DNA of 64,000 nt from Lytechinus pictus (taxonomy: Eukaryota; Echinodermata; Echinoidea; Temnopleuroida; Toxopneustidae). The notes under the pieces are model-generated. The model was not told the origin of the DNA. It made no database searches and saw only the letters and a program-made list of their open reading frames with translations. A program made the translations under genes and the position numbers. Of this stretch, positions 35,041-45,900 are shown piece after piece (within the stretch, counting starts at the first letter, position 1; every line of letters starts with the position of its first letter). The stretch spans positions 24,280,501 to 24,344,500 of the forward strand of contig NC_087262.1 in NCBI RefSeq assembly GCF_037042905.1. Reading direction: 5' to 3'.

Positions 35041-36126
35041 AACCTTTAACTCGTTTCTAAATATGACAGTTTTGAAATAGGCTGATTGACAAACACCAAA
35101 GAAAATGGTAATTCAAACATGGTTTGTTCTCTTGCACTGACATTCAGTATACCATTGTGATTGTACTTGCATATGATACTTTTGTTGTGTAATATTTGTT
35201 GTTTTGGAACTCTGTATTTTGTGGTTTGTGGCAAAAGGAACTACATCTGCGCATCACACACTTGTCTAAAGTTCCTTCCTTGTGCTTGTAAGGGCAGGTA
35301 ATATTGATTACCAATCATAATTACCAGTTCAACTCTACACACAAAGACCAACTACATTCTCAATGTTTCCAATATGCACATTATTATGTTCTTGCATCTC
35401 TTTTTGCACTCTTCATGACCAATTTCAAAACACAAAGAATATTTTTATTCTCAGTCATGCAGTTTTGAAAAATTTATATTGGGGTTCTTTTTGAAATCAT
35501 ACATTTGTGTATTCTCATGATTTTTCAGAAGCACATTGCATGCAAAAAAGGGTAACAACCTTTTCATATTCGCTAAATTTTATTTTAATTGTTAGTTTAG
35601 TATTTGCAATATAACTCATTTGAATCAGTCTGTATGAGTATATATATTTTTTATCTTAATGATTACTGTATGATGAAGTGTATTGCTTTTGTATTTCAAG
35701 GGATATGTTTGGCTGCTCCTGTCTCCTGAAAGCATGGTTGTCCCATACTCACATTGATAGTTCTAAACTTTCATAAGTGGTATTATTTACCAAAGTGTAT
35801 TATACTTTCTGTAACATATATTATTTCTACTGTGTGAAATGTATAGCTAAAGAAGAGATTATGAATTGCTCTGTACATATGAAAATTTGAATAGAAATTG
35901 ATAGCTCCCCTTCATCATAGTTTTTGTAGATATATATTATTATGTATATTTGTTTAACGTTATGATCAAGTCCAATTTTGGTTGCCAATAGCCCGTTAAG
36001 ATAAAGTCATTTTTGTTTTTATTTCCCCAACAATTTATGGTTACTGTCTCTATGGTTGATATTTAAAATGATAAGCAAAGAAAATGCGCTTATATGTATG
36101 TGAAGTTGATTCTTATTCGATGATTA

Positions 36127-36132
36127 AATAAA
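36127..36132 (+). terminator. Polyadenylation signal AATAAA, probable TM9SF3
   Basis: AATAAA followed about 30-50 bp later by TTGGTGTCTTGTGTGTGTTG, a GT-rich downstream element. Best visible candidate for the TM9SF3 transcript end. Confidence 0.5.
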
Positions 36133-36412
36133 TCGCTGACTTGACACTCGTAAATACATGCTTGGTGTCTTGTGTGTGTTGACAAATCACTAGTTCTAAT
36201 TAAATGAAGTTAAAGTAATTTAGTAGAGATTCACGAGACGTAAGAAAACATAAGACGTAAAAAAATGATGTGAAGTTTACAGACGTGGTGATGGTTCAAT
36301 TATCATCATTGTGATTGTCATCGTCAGCATCAAATAACACTTGTACTCTTTTAGTTAGCCTATATGATTGGTGTACATCTATTGCCTATCTTGTGGTTAG
36401 AACTATACTTAA

Positions 36413-37007
36413 AGGGGAATCCAGCCTTGGCCATAAAATGTTGTGTTGGGAAGGAGAAAAATCAATTAAACAGAATGGTGAAAGTTTGAAAGAAATCGGA
36501 CAAGCAATAAGAAAGTCATAGCTGCTTTAAAATTGAGATCATTAATAGTATGTAGATTTCAAATTGGCAACTGGGTAAGTAAATTATGACAAGAGGCAAG
36601 GACAACTTTCCCATAGGCCATGTACTTTATTATCAGGGATTTGTGGTTTTCTCCTAAGTACCCATTCCCCTGGGGCAGTAATCTAAATATAACCCAGGTA
36701 GTATATTGATTTATGTCCGCATGAAAGAAAAATGTAATTTGAAATAAAACTTTTGGGGAAAATGACATTTTAGCCATAATATGTATTGGAGTACATGGAA
36801 GAGTAGCCCTTGCCTTACATCACTATGACATCCCATATGCGGCCAATTTGAAGTCTCCATGGGTATAGTGATTACCAATATTTACAACTTTTAAAATTTT
36901 ATAAATTTCTTGTTGTTTGTCCAATATTGTTCAAACTTTCACCTATCAACTTGTCTGATTTTTCTTTTTCTCATAAAAACAAGTTTTTATTTGGGTTGGA
37001 TTCCCCT
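36413..37007. mobile_element. TTAA-flanked foldback element, copy 2
   Basis: AGGGGAATCCAGCC at the left and GGTTGGATTCCCCT at the right, with TTAA outside both ends (36409-36412 and 37008-37011). The interior contains the family word AAGAAAGTCATAGC and its inverse. Confidence 0.8.
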
Positions 37008-37305
37008 TTAAGTTTCAACTTGCCGAATGATCAAGAAAATGGGCACAGAAGTTGCACTGGGCTGTTGTGATCGGGCGGGATATACTCTCAAATATGATTA
37101 ATATATTAAGCCATCATTATCATCACAGCCACCTCCGCTGCCACCTCATCATCACCAAAGAGAATTATGTGTTGTTTGCGATATGGCATGCAAAAAAAGT
37201 TAGTGCTATAGTTTCTGTCGACCAATTCATTATGAAAACAATATTTGCTTTTGAAAGAGTGCTAAAGCGGAGGATAACCATGCGCAGTATATCCAATTAA
37301 ATTAA

Positions 37306-37660
37306 AGGTCAATTCTTCCCCCACAAGAAATGGTTGATTTGAATCAATAGACACAATTTAAACAAACATAACACTGCAAAATTTCATCAAAATCGGATGT
37401 AAAATAAGAAAGTTATGACATTTTAAAGTTTTGCTTAGTTTTCACAAAACAGTTATAATTACGTGCAACTCAGTTGTATGCAAAGGAGAAAGTTGATGAT
37501 GTCACTTTCTATTTCATTTTCCCCCTTTTTTATTGTAGAGTAGTTTTAACTTTTTTTACAGATTTGACAATGACCAACTTGAATGATCCACAGTGCTACG
37601 CTTGTTGGATTTTTTCTCCTTTTATTCAAATCAACTTTTTGTTGAGGTGGACTTTTCCTT
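37306..37660. mobile_element. TTAA-flanked foldback element, copy 3
   Basis: 355 bp between TTAA sites (37302-37305 and 37661-37664). Carries ATCAAAATCGGATGTAAAAT and AAGAAAGTTATGACATTTTA near the left, plus the family's right-end word ATTCAAATCAACTTTTTGTT. Confidence 0.75.
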
Positions 37661-38470
37661 TTAATTTAAAGCGGGAGATCTACTCTGTGCAGTAGATCCC
37701 ATTAATGATCATGTTATCAATCCTATTCCGATGCCCATATTATTATAATCTCAACTTCGCGTAAAAGATCACATTGTTTAATAACCCATCATCATCGTGA
37801 TGGATGCTGCCTTCTCAGTAAACATGAAAGGGCTTTCATATTTTGGTTTGGCGATGATATTAGTTGTCGTTTAAAGTAGTGAAATATCAAGATAGGGTGA
37901 CATGTCTACAAAATTTCAACAGAGGCGGGAGACACACATCCCTAGCAAATACAGAGTTAAAATCAGTTCAAACAAAAATTAAAGCTTCCGATATCGGTAT
38001 AAAGACTGCCCGCTATTTATTTTGACATCATTTTCGCCATTGACGTAATTTGATCAATCTTGCTTTTAGTCGTTAGTGCCATCAGGTAAACATGACTTAG
38101 TTTAATTGAAGTAAGTTGAGATGCTACTAAATTAGCGGTTGGCATTTAGTAAGACATATGCTGCAACTTGTTTTGCGCAGCAGTGGAAATCTTCTTTGCC
38201 ATTCCCCATTTTTCTGTTTGCAGGTACAGACGAGTGTGTGCTGAATTGTGGTACTTATTGGAGAGGACTTCAAATTTACTGAATGTAAAGTTGAAGAAAG
38301 ATTAAAGCTATTCTGATGTTTGGATCTTTCTTGGTTAACTTGCTACGAGCAAGGTCTACAAGTTAGATATTAAAAAAATAATGAATAATTTAGAAATTCT
38401 GGACCATCAAGAGTTTGATTTGGCACGTCATATTAGCCATTGAAACTGTACTGTTCCGATAATCAGGAAG

Positions 38471-39553
38471 ATGAATCTAACAGAGAGCGACGAAGAGCAT
38501 GGCGCATATGACTTTTCTTGGTGGCTTATCTCGGCCTACATTACCAACATTATTCTTACATTATTACTGAATCCGTTCGCTCTTGTGGTCATCCATCGCC
38601 AGGTTGAAATCAACGATGTGACCCGCCTTCTCTTAAGAATCCTAATGTACGCAGATATAGTTCTAGGAATCTCATGGAGTGGTTGGTCTGTCATGTGGGA
38701 AGCAACCAATGATCAAAGAGGCTGTCAGATACAGATGTTTATCTTCCCGTTCGTTTACAGATCCACAATGATGTCGGTGGCTTCTTACTTGTGTTTGATA
38801 TCTCTCAACAAGTATTACCTGCTAGCCCGCCCTCTACGGTACTACACTCTGTTTTTCATTCGGAATATCAAAGGGGTCTTAATAGCCACGCAAATTCTTT
38901 GTTGCCTCTCGTGTTTTATGTTTCTCCCCATTCCAGGGGTTCCATTTATTTCCGAGCTCATTCTTAGCTGCGAGACCCGGAAGCATTCTTTCCTGCGGTC
39001 ATGGACCACTGTTTTATCTTCACTGAATGTAGCTATCCCGGTTGCTATTGAACTGGTCATGACTACAATCCTTGATGCCTTGATACTCCGAATCGCAAGA
39101 AGTATTGGGAGGGATATCAACGTCATTCGTTTACCAATGAACAGCAAAGGTCCAAATCACCAAGTCCAGAGAGACGCCTCAAAGGATACCAATGTCGAGT
39201 CACCAGAAGACACTCTTAAAAACAATCAGTTCCATGCAAATAGGAAAGTATCTACACTTTGTCTTGGTCCACCGATAAGGAGAAAGGTCGCGGCTCGTGG
39301 AGCAGGACTAAGAACCAAAGGAGTCTTGTCTGTGATTCTTCTGACGGTGTCTTTTTATGTCTGTTTGGTTCCTGTTCTTTTGTTTTTTCTCATTCCAGAC
39401 TTCGTCAGGGATGGGTCCTTTAACAAGTTTGATGTAATTGGAGCTTCGAGTTCATGGGTGCAGCCATTGCTCCATATCTTATCGTGTCGACAATCGAGAA
39501 AGATAAGCTACGATATTCTGAGACGTATTCCGGTTGTTCTTTTCCAAAAGTGA
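38471..39553 (+). CDS. Divergent rhodopsin-class GPCR, single exon
   Basis: A 360-codon uninterrupted ORF with seven hydrophobic spans at about 16-41, 53-75, 88-112, 132-153, 180-206, 284-308 and 320-338. C85 at the top of span 3 and C167 in extracellular loop 2 give the class A disulphide pair. The DRY position reads N113-K-Y. Span 6 has F295-x-x-C298-x-x-P301, the FxxCWxP switch lacking W. Span 7 has QPLLH where NPxxY is usual. N2-L-T is a possible glycosylation site. Intracellular loop 3 is long (about 208-283) and basic. Sea urchins carry large lineage-specific sets of single-exon rhodopsin-type receptors (surreal-GPCRs), and this fits. Ligand unknown. The gene is convergent with the SRCR gene downstream. 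Confidence 0.85.
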   Translation: MNLTESDEEHGAYDFSWWLISAYITNIILTLLLNPFALVVIHRQVEINDVTRLLLRILMYADIVLGISWSGWSVMWEATNDQRGCQIQMFIFPFVYRSTMMSVASYLCLISLNKYYLLARPLRYYTLFFIRNIKGVLIATQILCCLSCFMFLPIPGVPFISELILSCETRKHSFLRSWTTVLSSLNVAIPVAIELVMTTILDALILRIARSIGRDINVIRLPMNSKGPNHQVQRDASKDTNVESPEDTLKNNQFHANRKVSTLCLGPPIRRKVAARGAGLRTKGVLSVILLTVSFYVCLVPVLLFFLIPDFVRDGSFNKFDVIGASSSWVQPLLHILSCRQSRKISYDILRRIPVVLFQK

Positions 39554-39717
39554 ACTTCCGTTTTGGTTTTAACTCACGAATATCTGAAAATGTATACAGT
39601 AACCACGGTAACCATTGTACTGTAAAGAAAAATCAATCTGTGGATAAAAACGATTGAAATGATAATGTCTGGAGTTTTTAATTGAATTATACAATATTCT
39701 CAATATTACCAGTAGGA

Positions 39718-39723
39718 AATAAA
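39718..39723 (+). terminator. Candidate polyadenylation signal for the GPCR
   Basis: AATAAA 165 bp after the GPCR stop. Another AATAAA at 40062-40067 is an alternative; no strong GT-rich tract decides between them. Confidence 0.35.
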
Positions 39724-41084
39724 ATCAACTTACCTAAGTGTCTGTTAGGAGAAAAAGGTCGAATAATTTGCGAGAGCTGTGCAAGTTCTTCACAACCTCT
39801 GTGTTCCATTTTGAAAAAAAGGGAATCTAATCACCCGTGTAACTCTGCATTAATTATGTGACTGTAACATGGCAAAATACTCAATTCATAACATCACATC
39901 CATCAATTCACACTTAATACGTGAGACACAAATCGATTTTGAAACATATTTTGTACAAATACGATTGTTTTATTACACATGAAAGCCCTTTAGACTACTA
40001 TACAGCACTGTACATACAAATTACAGATGATTATGTTTCAGATTGTGGAGACTGAGTATAAAATAAAACCTCTTCATATATATTCTTGAGTATTATACAT
40101 GTAAATTGAATAAAAAATAACTCGAAACTTCAAGTCTATGCCGTTCATTTATTATCCATCCTGTCCGATTGTGATCATGCTACTCTTTTCTTTGTTTGAT
40201 TTTAATCACTTTTTTCATTTCTTTTATTCCAGTGAATACTTATTATAGTTATATTACATCAATATACAGTTTCATGTTTAACAAATTCCTGTCATCTCAT
40301 TCAACAAATGGTTTGAATTACCTCATCTATCAAATAATCACTTATACTATACGTATAAAATGTTTATTATTTTTGAAGATCTTATAATTCATAAAATTCT
40401 AATTTCAGTTGAATTGAATAATATAATAAACATGTAAATAATCAAAATATAATCTTTGCACAAAATCTCGTATTTCATTCGGTTCTCTTGACATCTACAA
40501 CCCTACAAAACATTTTTAACAACAATATTTCAAATAAATATTAGTATTACATGCCTCTATGTATAATGAAGTTGAGTTCACTTGAATGTACATATGCCTT
40601 TAGTAATATTTCATTTCTTTTGCGTTTTTCTGAAGATTGAAGACACAATATTTAGGTGAATTTACCAGAGCCATAGGCAAGGTTATTCAGTTATACCTCA
40701 GCCTACATTATTTTTTCGTCATTACGAGGGGCAGTTCTACGCCATTTTGATAAAGGGTGAGGCGCAACCTAAATATGAAGTCATCTTTTATCAATGGAAT
40801 ATTAGGGGTAAACTATTATAAGTTCTCGTTTTGATACTCTTCTTTCTTCTCCTTCTATCTCTTTTTCTTCCATTCCCGACTTTTTAATCACTTGAAAAAA
40901 AAATCACAAGGGCGGCCACCCTGGTTAGAATTCCTACACTTCAGTACAAAATGTCACCTGAAAGTTTTGATATAATTGAGTTGTTTTATATACATGTCAC
41001 ATGAATTAACAAAATAATTATAATTGGATGATAGTCATTGCTATGGCATTGTAAAACGTGGTGAAAAAGAATGTTTACATTGCC
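39724..41084. other. Intergenic region between GPCR and SRCR gene
   Basis: AT-rich sequence, no coding signature. Contains the alternative AATAAA at 40062. Confidence 0.5.
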
Positions 41085-41088
41085 TTAA

Positions 41089-42580
41089 AGCCCAAGTCCA
41101 ACCTTACAACAAATACATTTAATGAAATAGAGACAAATTAAAAAAACATAACACTGACGATTACATCAAAATCGGATATGAAAAAAAACCCAACAAAATC
41201 ATGGTATTTCTAACTTTAACAAAATTGTGTTAAGATGGTAAAGCAATAAGAGAGCCGATGATGTCAAATAATCACTTCTTCTTTTGTACTTTATTGTATG
41301 AAATTTCAAAATGTGTCATATTTTCTATCAATAAAATCGTCGTTTAACCATTATTGATACATATCAATTAGTATAGCATACAATCAAATCAAACACAAAG
41401 ACAATAATGATTATTGTAAAGCAAATAAGCTCCTCAGTCTATTAACATACCCCTCGTGTTATCCATAATAAATATTTCAAGAAACTAGGCAAACTTAAAA
41501 AAAAAGTACACCCGGTTCAACGGGCATTCAGACGATTTCCTCTCAGTTGTTCCTGTTTTACCCAAATTAAGGATATACAGTGCGTATTAAAAAAAGTTTA
41601 CACTCTAAATAAACCTGTAAAATTATATGTTTGTAATATGCTGAAGCTTTTTACACATTTAAACGTTGGCACAGATCTCTTAAAGCAAATGACGATATAA
41701 CTGTCGAAAAATCTTTACGCTTGAGTGAGCAACACTAACTTTTGAAAAGTTCGTGAAAATGATTTGCGCAGCAGAACTTGGACATTGTTAAATGGATAAA
41801 AGAAGACGTTAATCATGAAGAACAAATGGACTTTAGCTAGGAAGATTGATTTGAAGATATCTCTTACCTTTTCAACTGGTTTTCTTGCCAAAAAAAAATC
41901 ATAGAGCGCCATTGCACCCCGCCCCTTCCCACGCACCGAGGCCATCGTGGTGATATCTGCTTTACACAGAGCTGTGATACACATGAAATGGCTTAGGCTT
42001 GATTTTCGGTTTGTTAATTATTGTTCATCTTCGGAAAAGTGTAAAGAAAAAAGTAAATGAAATATGAAAAAAAAATGCTGGAGATGTCTGAAATATACTT
42101 TTGTTTACATTCAGTTATGTCCTGGCTCAGATCCATCTGGCACAAAAAGGGCATAGGTTGTGCTTACCTAGGGTTAAAATGTTAATTTGGGTGGCAAAAT
42201 TGTTACATAATGTTTAAATGTATCTGTTTTATTTCAAGTGGCTAAAATGCAAGAGAAATGTATGAGAAATATTCCGCTCGGTCAATTTGTTTTCGCCTTT
42301 TTTCCTTGACACCGCGTGAAAATGAGCACTTCTGCGCAAACCGATTTTTGCGAGCTTTACAAAAATGGACAATGCTCACTCAAGTGCGACATTCTGTCAT
42401 TTTCTTTTAACTTTCGTATGATAGATGAGACTCAAACTCAAGAATATATGTGAAAAAAATATCCTCATAATGTATATTTTTTAATTCCCAGGACTTTTTC
42501 AAAGTGTAAACTTTTTATTGATACGCACTGTATATAGCGTTTTTTCTCTATTTTATTCAAATCAACTTGACCATGTTGAT
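41089..42580. mobile_element. TTAA-type foldback element, copy 4, interrupted
   Basis: The left end AGCCCAAGTCCAACC follows TTAA at 41085-41088 and carries the family word ATCAAAATCGGATATG. The matching right-end word TTTATTCAAATCAACTTGACC appears at about 42550-42572, after a mariner-like insertion at 41576-42531. The right terminus itself is degraded. Confidence 0.6.
41576..42531. mobile_element. Mariner-like MITE nested in a foldback element
   Basis: ACAGTGCGTATTAAAAAAAG at the left and CTTTTTATTGATACGCACTG at the right form inverted ends of about 30 bp next to TA dinucleotides, the usual Tc1/mariner signature. About 950 bp inside lack a transposase frame. Confidence 0.75.
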
Positions 42581-42677
42581 GTTATAATGAGGGGATGGAT
42601 CGACTCGCCTTCAAGCAAAGTTGATTTTCGTTAGTACGTTTGTAGGCCTACACTATACAACAATTGTTCGGGAATCA

Positions 42678-42964
42678 TCAAACGAATGAATCTTCCGTTT
42701 CTATTTTCTTTTCCCGTAAGTCATCATCGTTCAGTTCGGTTCCCATATCTTCATTGGCATTCTCCTCAAACCCATTAGCCGTCGGTACTTCATCGATGGT
42801 CTCATCCTTTGGTTCAATGTCGGGCTCGTCGTCTTGTTCGTCGGCAGCAGCCTCGTATTTCCTCCTAGGGATATAGCAGATGTACCACAGCACGACACCA
42901 ATGACGATAAAGACGACAGTGAAGGCGATGACACCGCCGATCACAGCGGCCATGTTGACCTTTT
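42678..42964 (-). CDS. SRCR gene last exon: transmembrane helix and tail
   Basis: The acceptor ATTACAG lies at 42965-42971. Encodes KKVNM, the membrane helix, [19 protein letters not shown] and the acidic tail ending DSFV-stop. Confidence 0.9.
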
Positions 42965-45900
42965 CTGTAATGGGGTTGAAAGAGAGGGGGGGGGGGGTAA
43001 ATAGAGAGGACAAGTCCAACCCAACTAAAATTTGATTTGAATAAAACGAGAAAAATCCAAGAAGCATAACACTGAAATTTTCAATAAAATCGGATGTAAA
43101 ATAAGAAAGTTATGACATTTTAAAGTTTCGCTTAATTTCACAAAACAGTTATATGCACATCCTGGTCTGTATGCAAATGAGGAGACTGATGATGTCATCC
43201 ACTCACTATTTCTTTTGTATTTTATTATATGAAATATTCTAATTTTCTCCTCATTGTCAAGTGAAACTATGATTTATTCCTCCCTGAACATGTTGAATTA
43301 GCATTGTTTAACACTATATGGTCAAGTTGATTCTTATTGTCAAGTCTGTAAAAAGTGAAATATAGCATAATTAAAACAATAAAAAAAACAAAAGAAATAG
43401 TGAGTGATGGACATCATCAACTGTCTCATTTGCATGTCACTGAGTTGTGAATATCACTGTTTTGTGAAAATAAGCGAAACTTTAAAATGTCATAACTTTC
43501 TTATTTTACGTCCGATTTTGATGAAATTTTCAGAGTTATGCTAGTTTAATTTTTTTCTATTAATTCAAATCAACATTTTTCTGGGGGTGGACTTCACCTT
43601 TAAGTTATCCGTAACACGATTTTTGTAAATTCACACGAGGTACTGGAGCCAGGGACGACAATCTAAATTTTGCTTCTAACACCAACACCAAATTTGAAAT
43701 TCCACAATGTTTAGGACTATCCGCATACTTACTTATTTGGCAAGCTTGACATCTGATCCCCACATCATTGACGTGTCTCAACGTGGTACATCCCACCCTG
43801 GATCCGACCGGAGGGTGGGGGCATTGAGCAATCATGGACTCGTCACCAGTGCAATTAAGAACTCCAAATAAATCTAACAGAAAAAGGGAATAGGAAATGA
43901 GTGAAACATAATACTTTACTTGGATGTAGAGACGTAAAGCTTGTAGCTTATTTGCCCCTCGTCACGTTGGATAGTCTCTGGTAGGGTAAAATCTTTAGTG
44001 GATGGTTTTTCCAGTGCCTGTCAATAGCTGATTTGACATATTGACACTTGATGCAGAAACTGCTTCCTCTAGTAAAGCATTCCAGTTGTTTATACTCCTA
44101 ATTGAAAATGCATTTTGCCTTATTTGCATCTGTTTTTTTCTTAATTTCATGCTGTGACCTCTGGTTCTACCATGAACATCCATCTCAAAGAAGTTGTTTA
44201 GGTCAATTTGATCAAGTCCTTTTGAAATTTTGTATATTTGGATCAGTTCAGATCTTTGTCTCGAGCGGAAATAAATTTACTACTGTCATTACTTTCTATC
44301 ATTTAAAAGCCACTAAGATAACGAACTATTAAGTTGACAAGGTGAACATGGTGAAACCAGAGACGGTCTTCCTCTCACGTCCCTGGTGAAACATGGGACT
44401 CATTTCTTCAACTGACACTTGATATCAATTTAGTAAGAGTCACATCTTTCCCTTTAAATTTCATTTTCCCGGTCTTAAGGTAAAATTTACAGATTTTTAC
44501 ATGATATATTCGGGTTAAAGAGCTATGATGCGAAAGAACCTCGAGGCCTATACTGCCAGAAGATCTTTTCTTACCAGAGGCTCCCACCCTAGCAGCGGGG
44601 TAGGTATCACAGCATTTAACCACCTCAGCATTCTCGTACTCGAAGCCCAGTTGACGGCAGACGACCCGTGCATCGAGCTGAGTGATATGTTCTTGACAGA
44701 CCGTACCGTAATCATTACCATCGAAGACCTCCAGTCGACCTTCCATCTCACATGGCCCATCAAACAACTTCACACCCATGAAAGGAGGTTTACCTGAGGT
44801 ACATGTATAGATAGGGGAACATTTGTAGTGAAGCTTTAAAGTGTCATCTACTTGGCGAGTTATTATATCTTCCCATGCCGATTTATAAAAAGTCATAATG
44901 TCGTAAAATAACCTATTTCGCCATGTCGATTAGATTTATTTATTTTTATTTATTTCCGCTTTATTTCAGCAGGATAGCCCTTTCAGTTACAAAACTGCTC
45001 TACCAAGGGGCCCTGCACAATAAAAAACAAATACATATAAATAACAATTAACACACAAAAAAACTTAAACTATATACAATACTACAGATATTTAATAAGT
45101 TAAATCACATTAAATTAAAAAACTAAAATCACATACAAGCAGAGAATTTATATTAAATTTAAATTAAATCTAGAATAAAAGGCGCGATAGCTCAGTCGGT
45201 AGAGCGGGGGATTCGTATTTCGGTGACCCGGGTTCGATTCCCACTTGGTGCGCTAGTGCCCTTTGGTAAGGCATTAATCTTCATTACCAGGTCCTTCGGA
45301 GAGGACCTTAAGCCGTCGGTCCTCTGGTTGCTTGCTTACAAGCATTCATGCTTTCTTAGCAATCAGGTAAAAATCCCAATCAATCAATCAATCAATCAAT
45401 AACACAAGTATAATATTTACATTAAATCAAAATTAATACTGCTTTTTTTAAATTCGGAGTTCAGAGTTAAAATTCTAGATTGTTTCTTAAATATGGGAAA
45501 ATGTGTTACATTTTGCATATTCTGGGGTAAACTGTTCCATAGATTTGAACCATAAATATGCAAAGATTTCTTGTAATACTCTGTTCGAGGTGTTTTGATT
45601 TTTAATGGGCAAGAATGTGCATATCGAGTTTGAAAGTTAATATCACGATAAACAATAATTTCCTTTAAATACGTTGGAACTAAATCATTAATTAATTTAA
45701 ACATGATGAGGTAGGTCTGATACTGTTGTCTTTGTACAATGGTTTGCCAGTTTAGTTGGGTGCGGAGAACATTGGTAGGTATTGAAAAATCAGCATTCAA
45801 AATCTAACGAGCATACTTGTTTTGGAGTTTCAGGTACAGTCATGTTCAAAGTCCTGTTCAGAGCATCTAAGTGGGTATAACCCAAGTATGATGAATCAAT

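Larger units (their letters stand above)
31284..36150 (+). other. Probable TM9SF3 3' UTR (about 4.9 kb)
   Basis: AT-rich, no coding signature. It is taken as 3' UTR because the only well-formed polyadenylation signal followed by a GT-rich tract that I noted lies near 36.13 kb. Earlier AATAAA-like words could be used instead. MITE-like inserts lie at about 33169-33301 and 34720-35040. Confidence 0.5.

Noticed and set aside
38842..39147. 101-codon open frame on the - strand
   Set aside because: Antisense shadow of the GPCR; no recognisable features.
45181..45253. tRNA gene
   Set aside because: A and B boxes are present, but the acceptor stem has mismatches and the sequence continues into a SINE body with an AATC tail.
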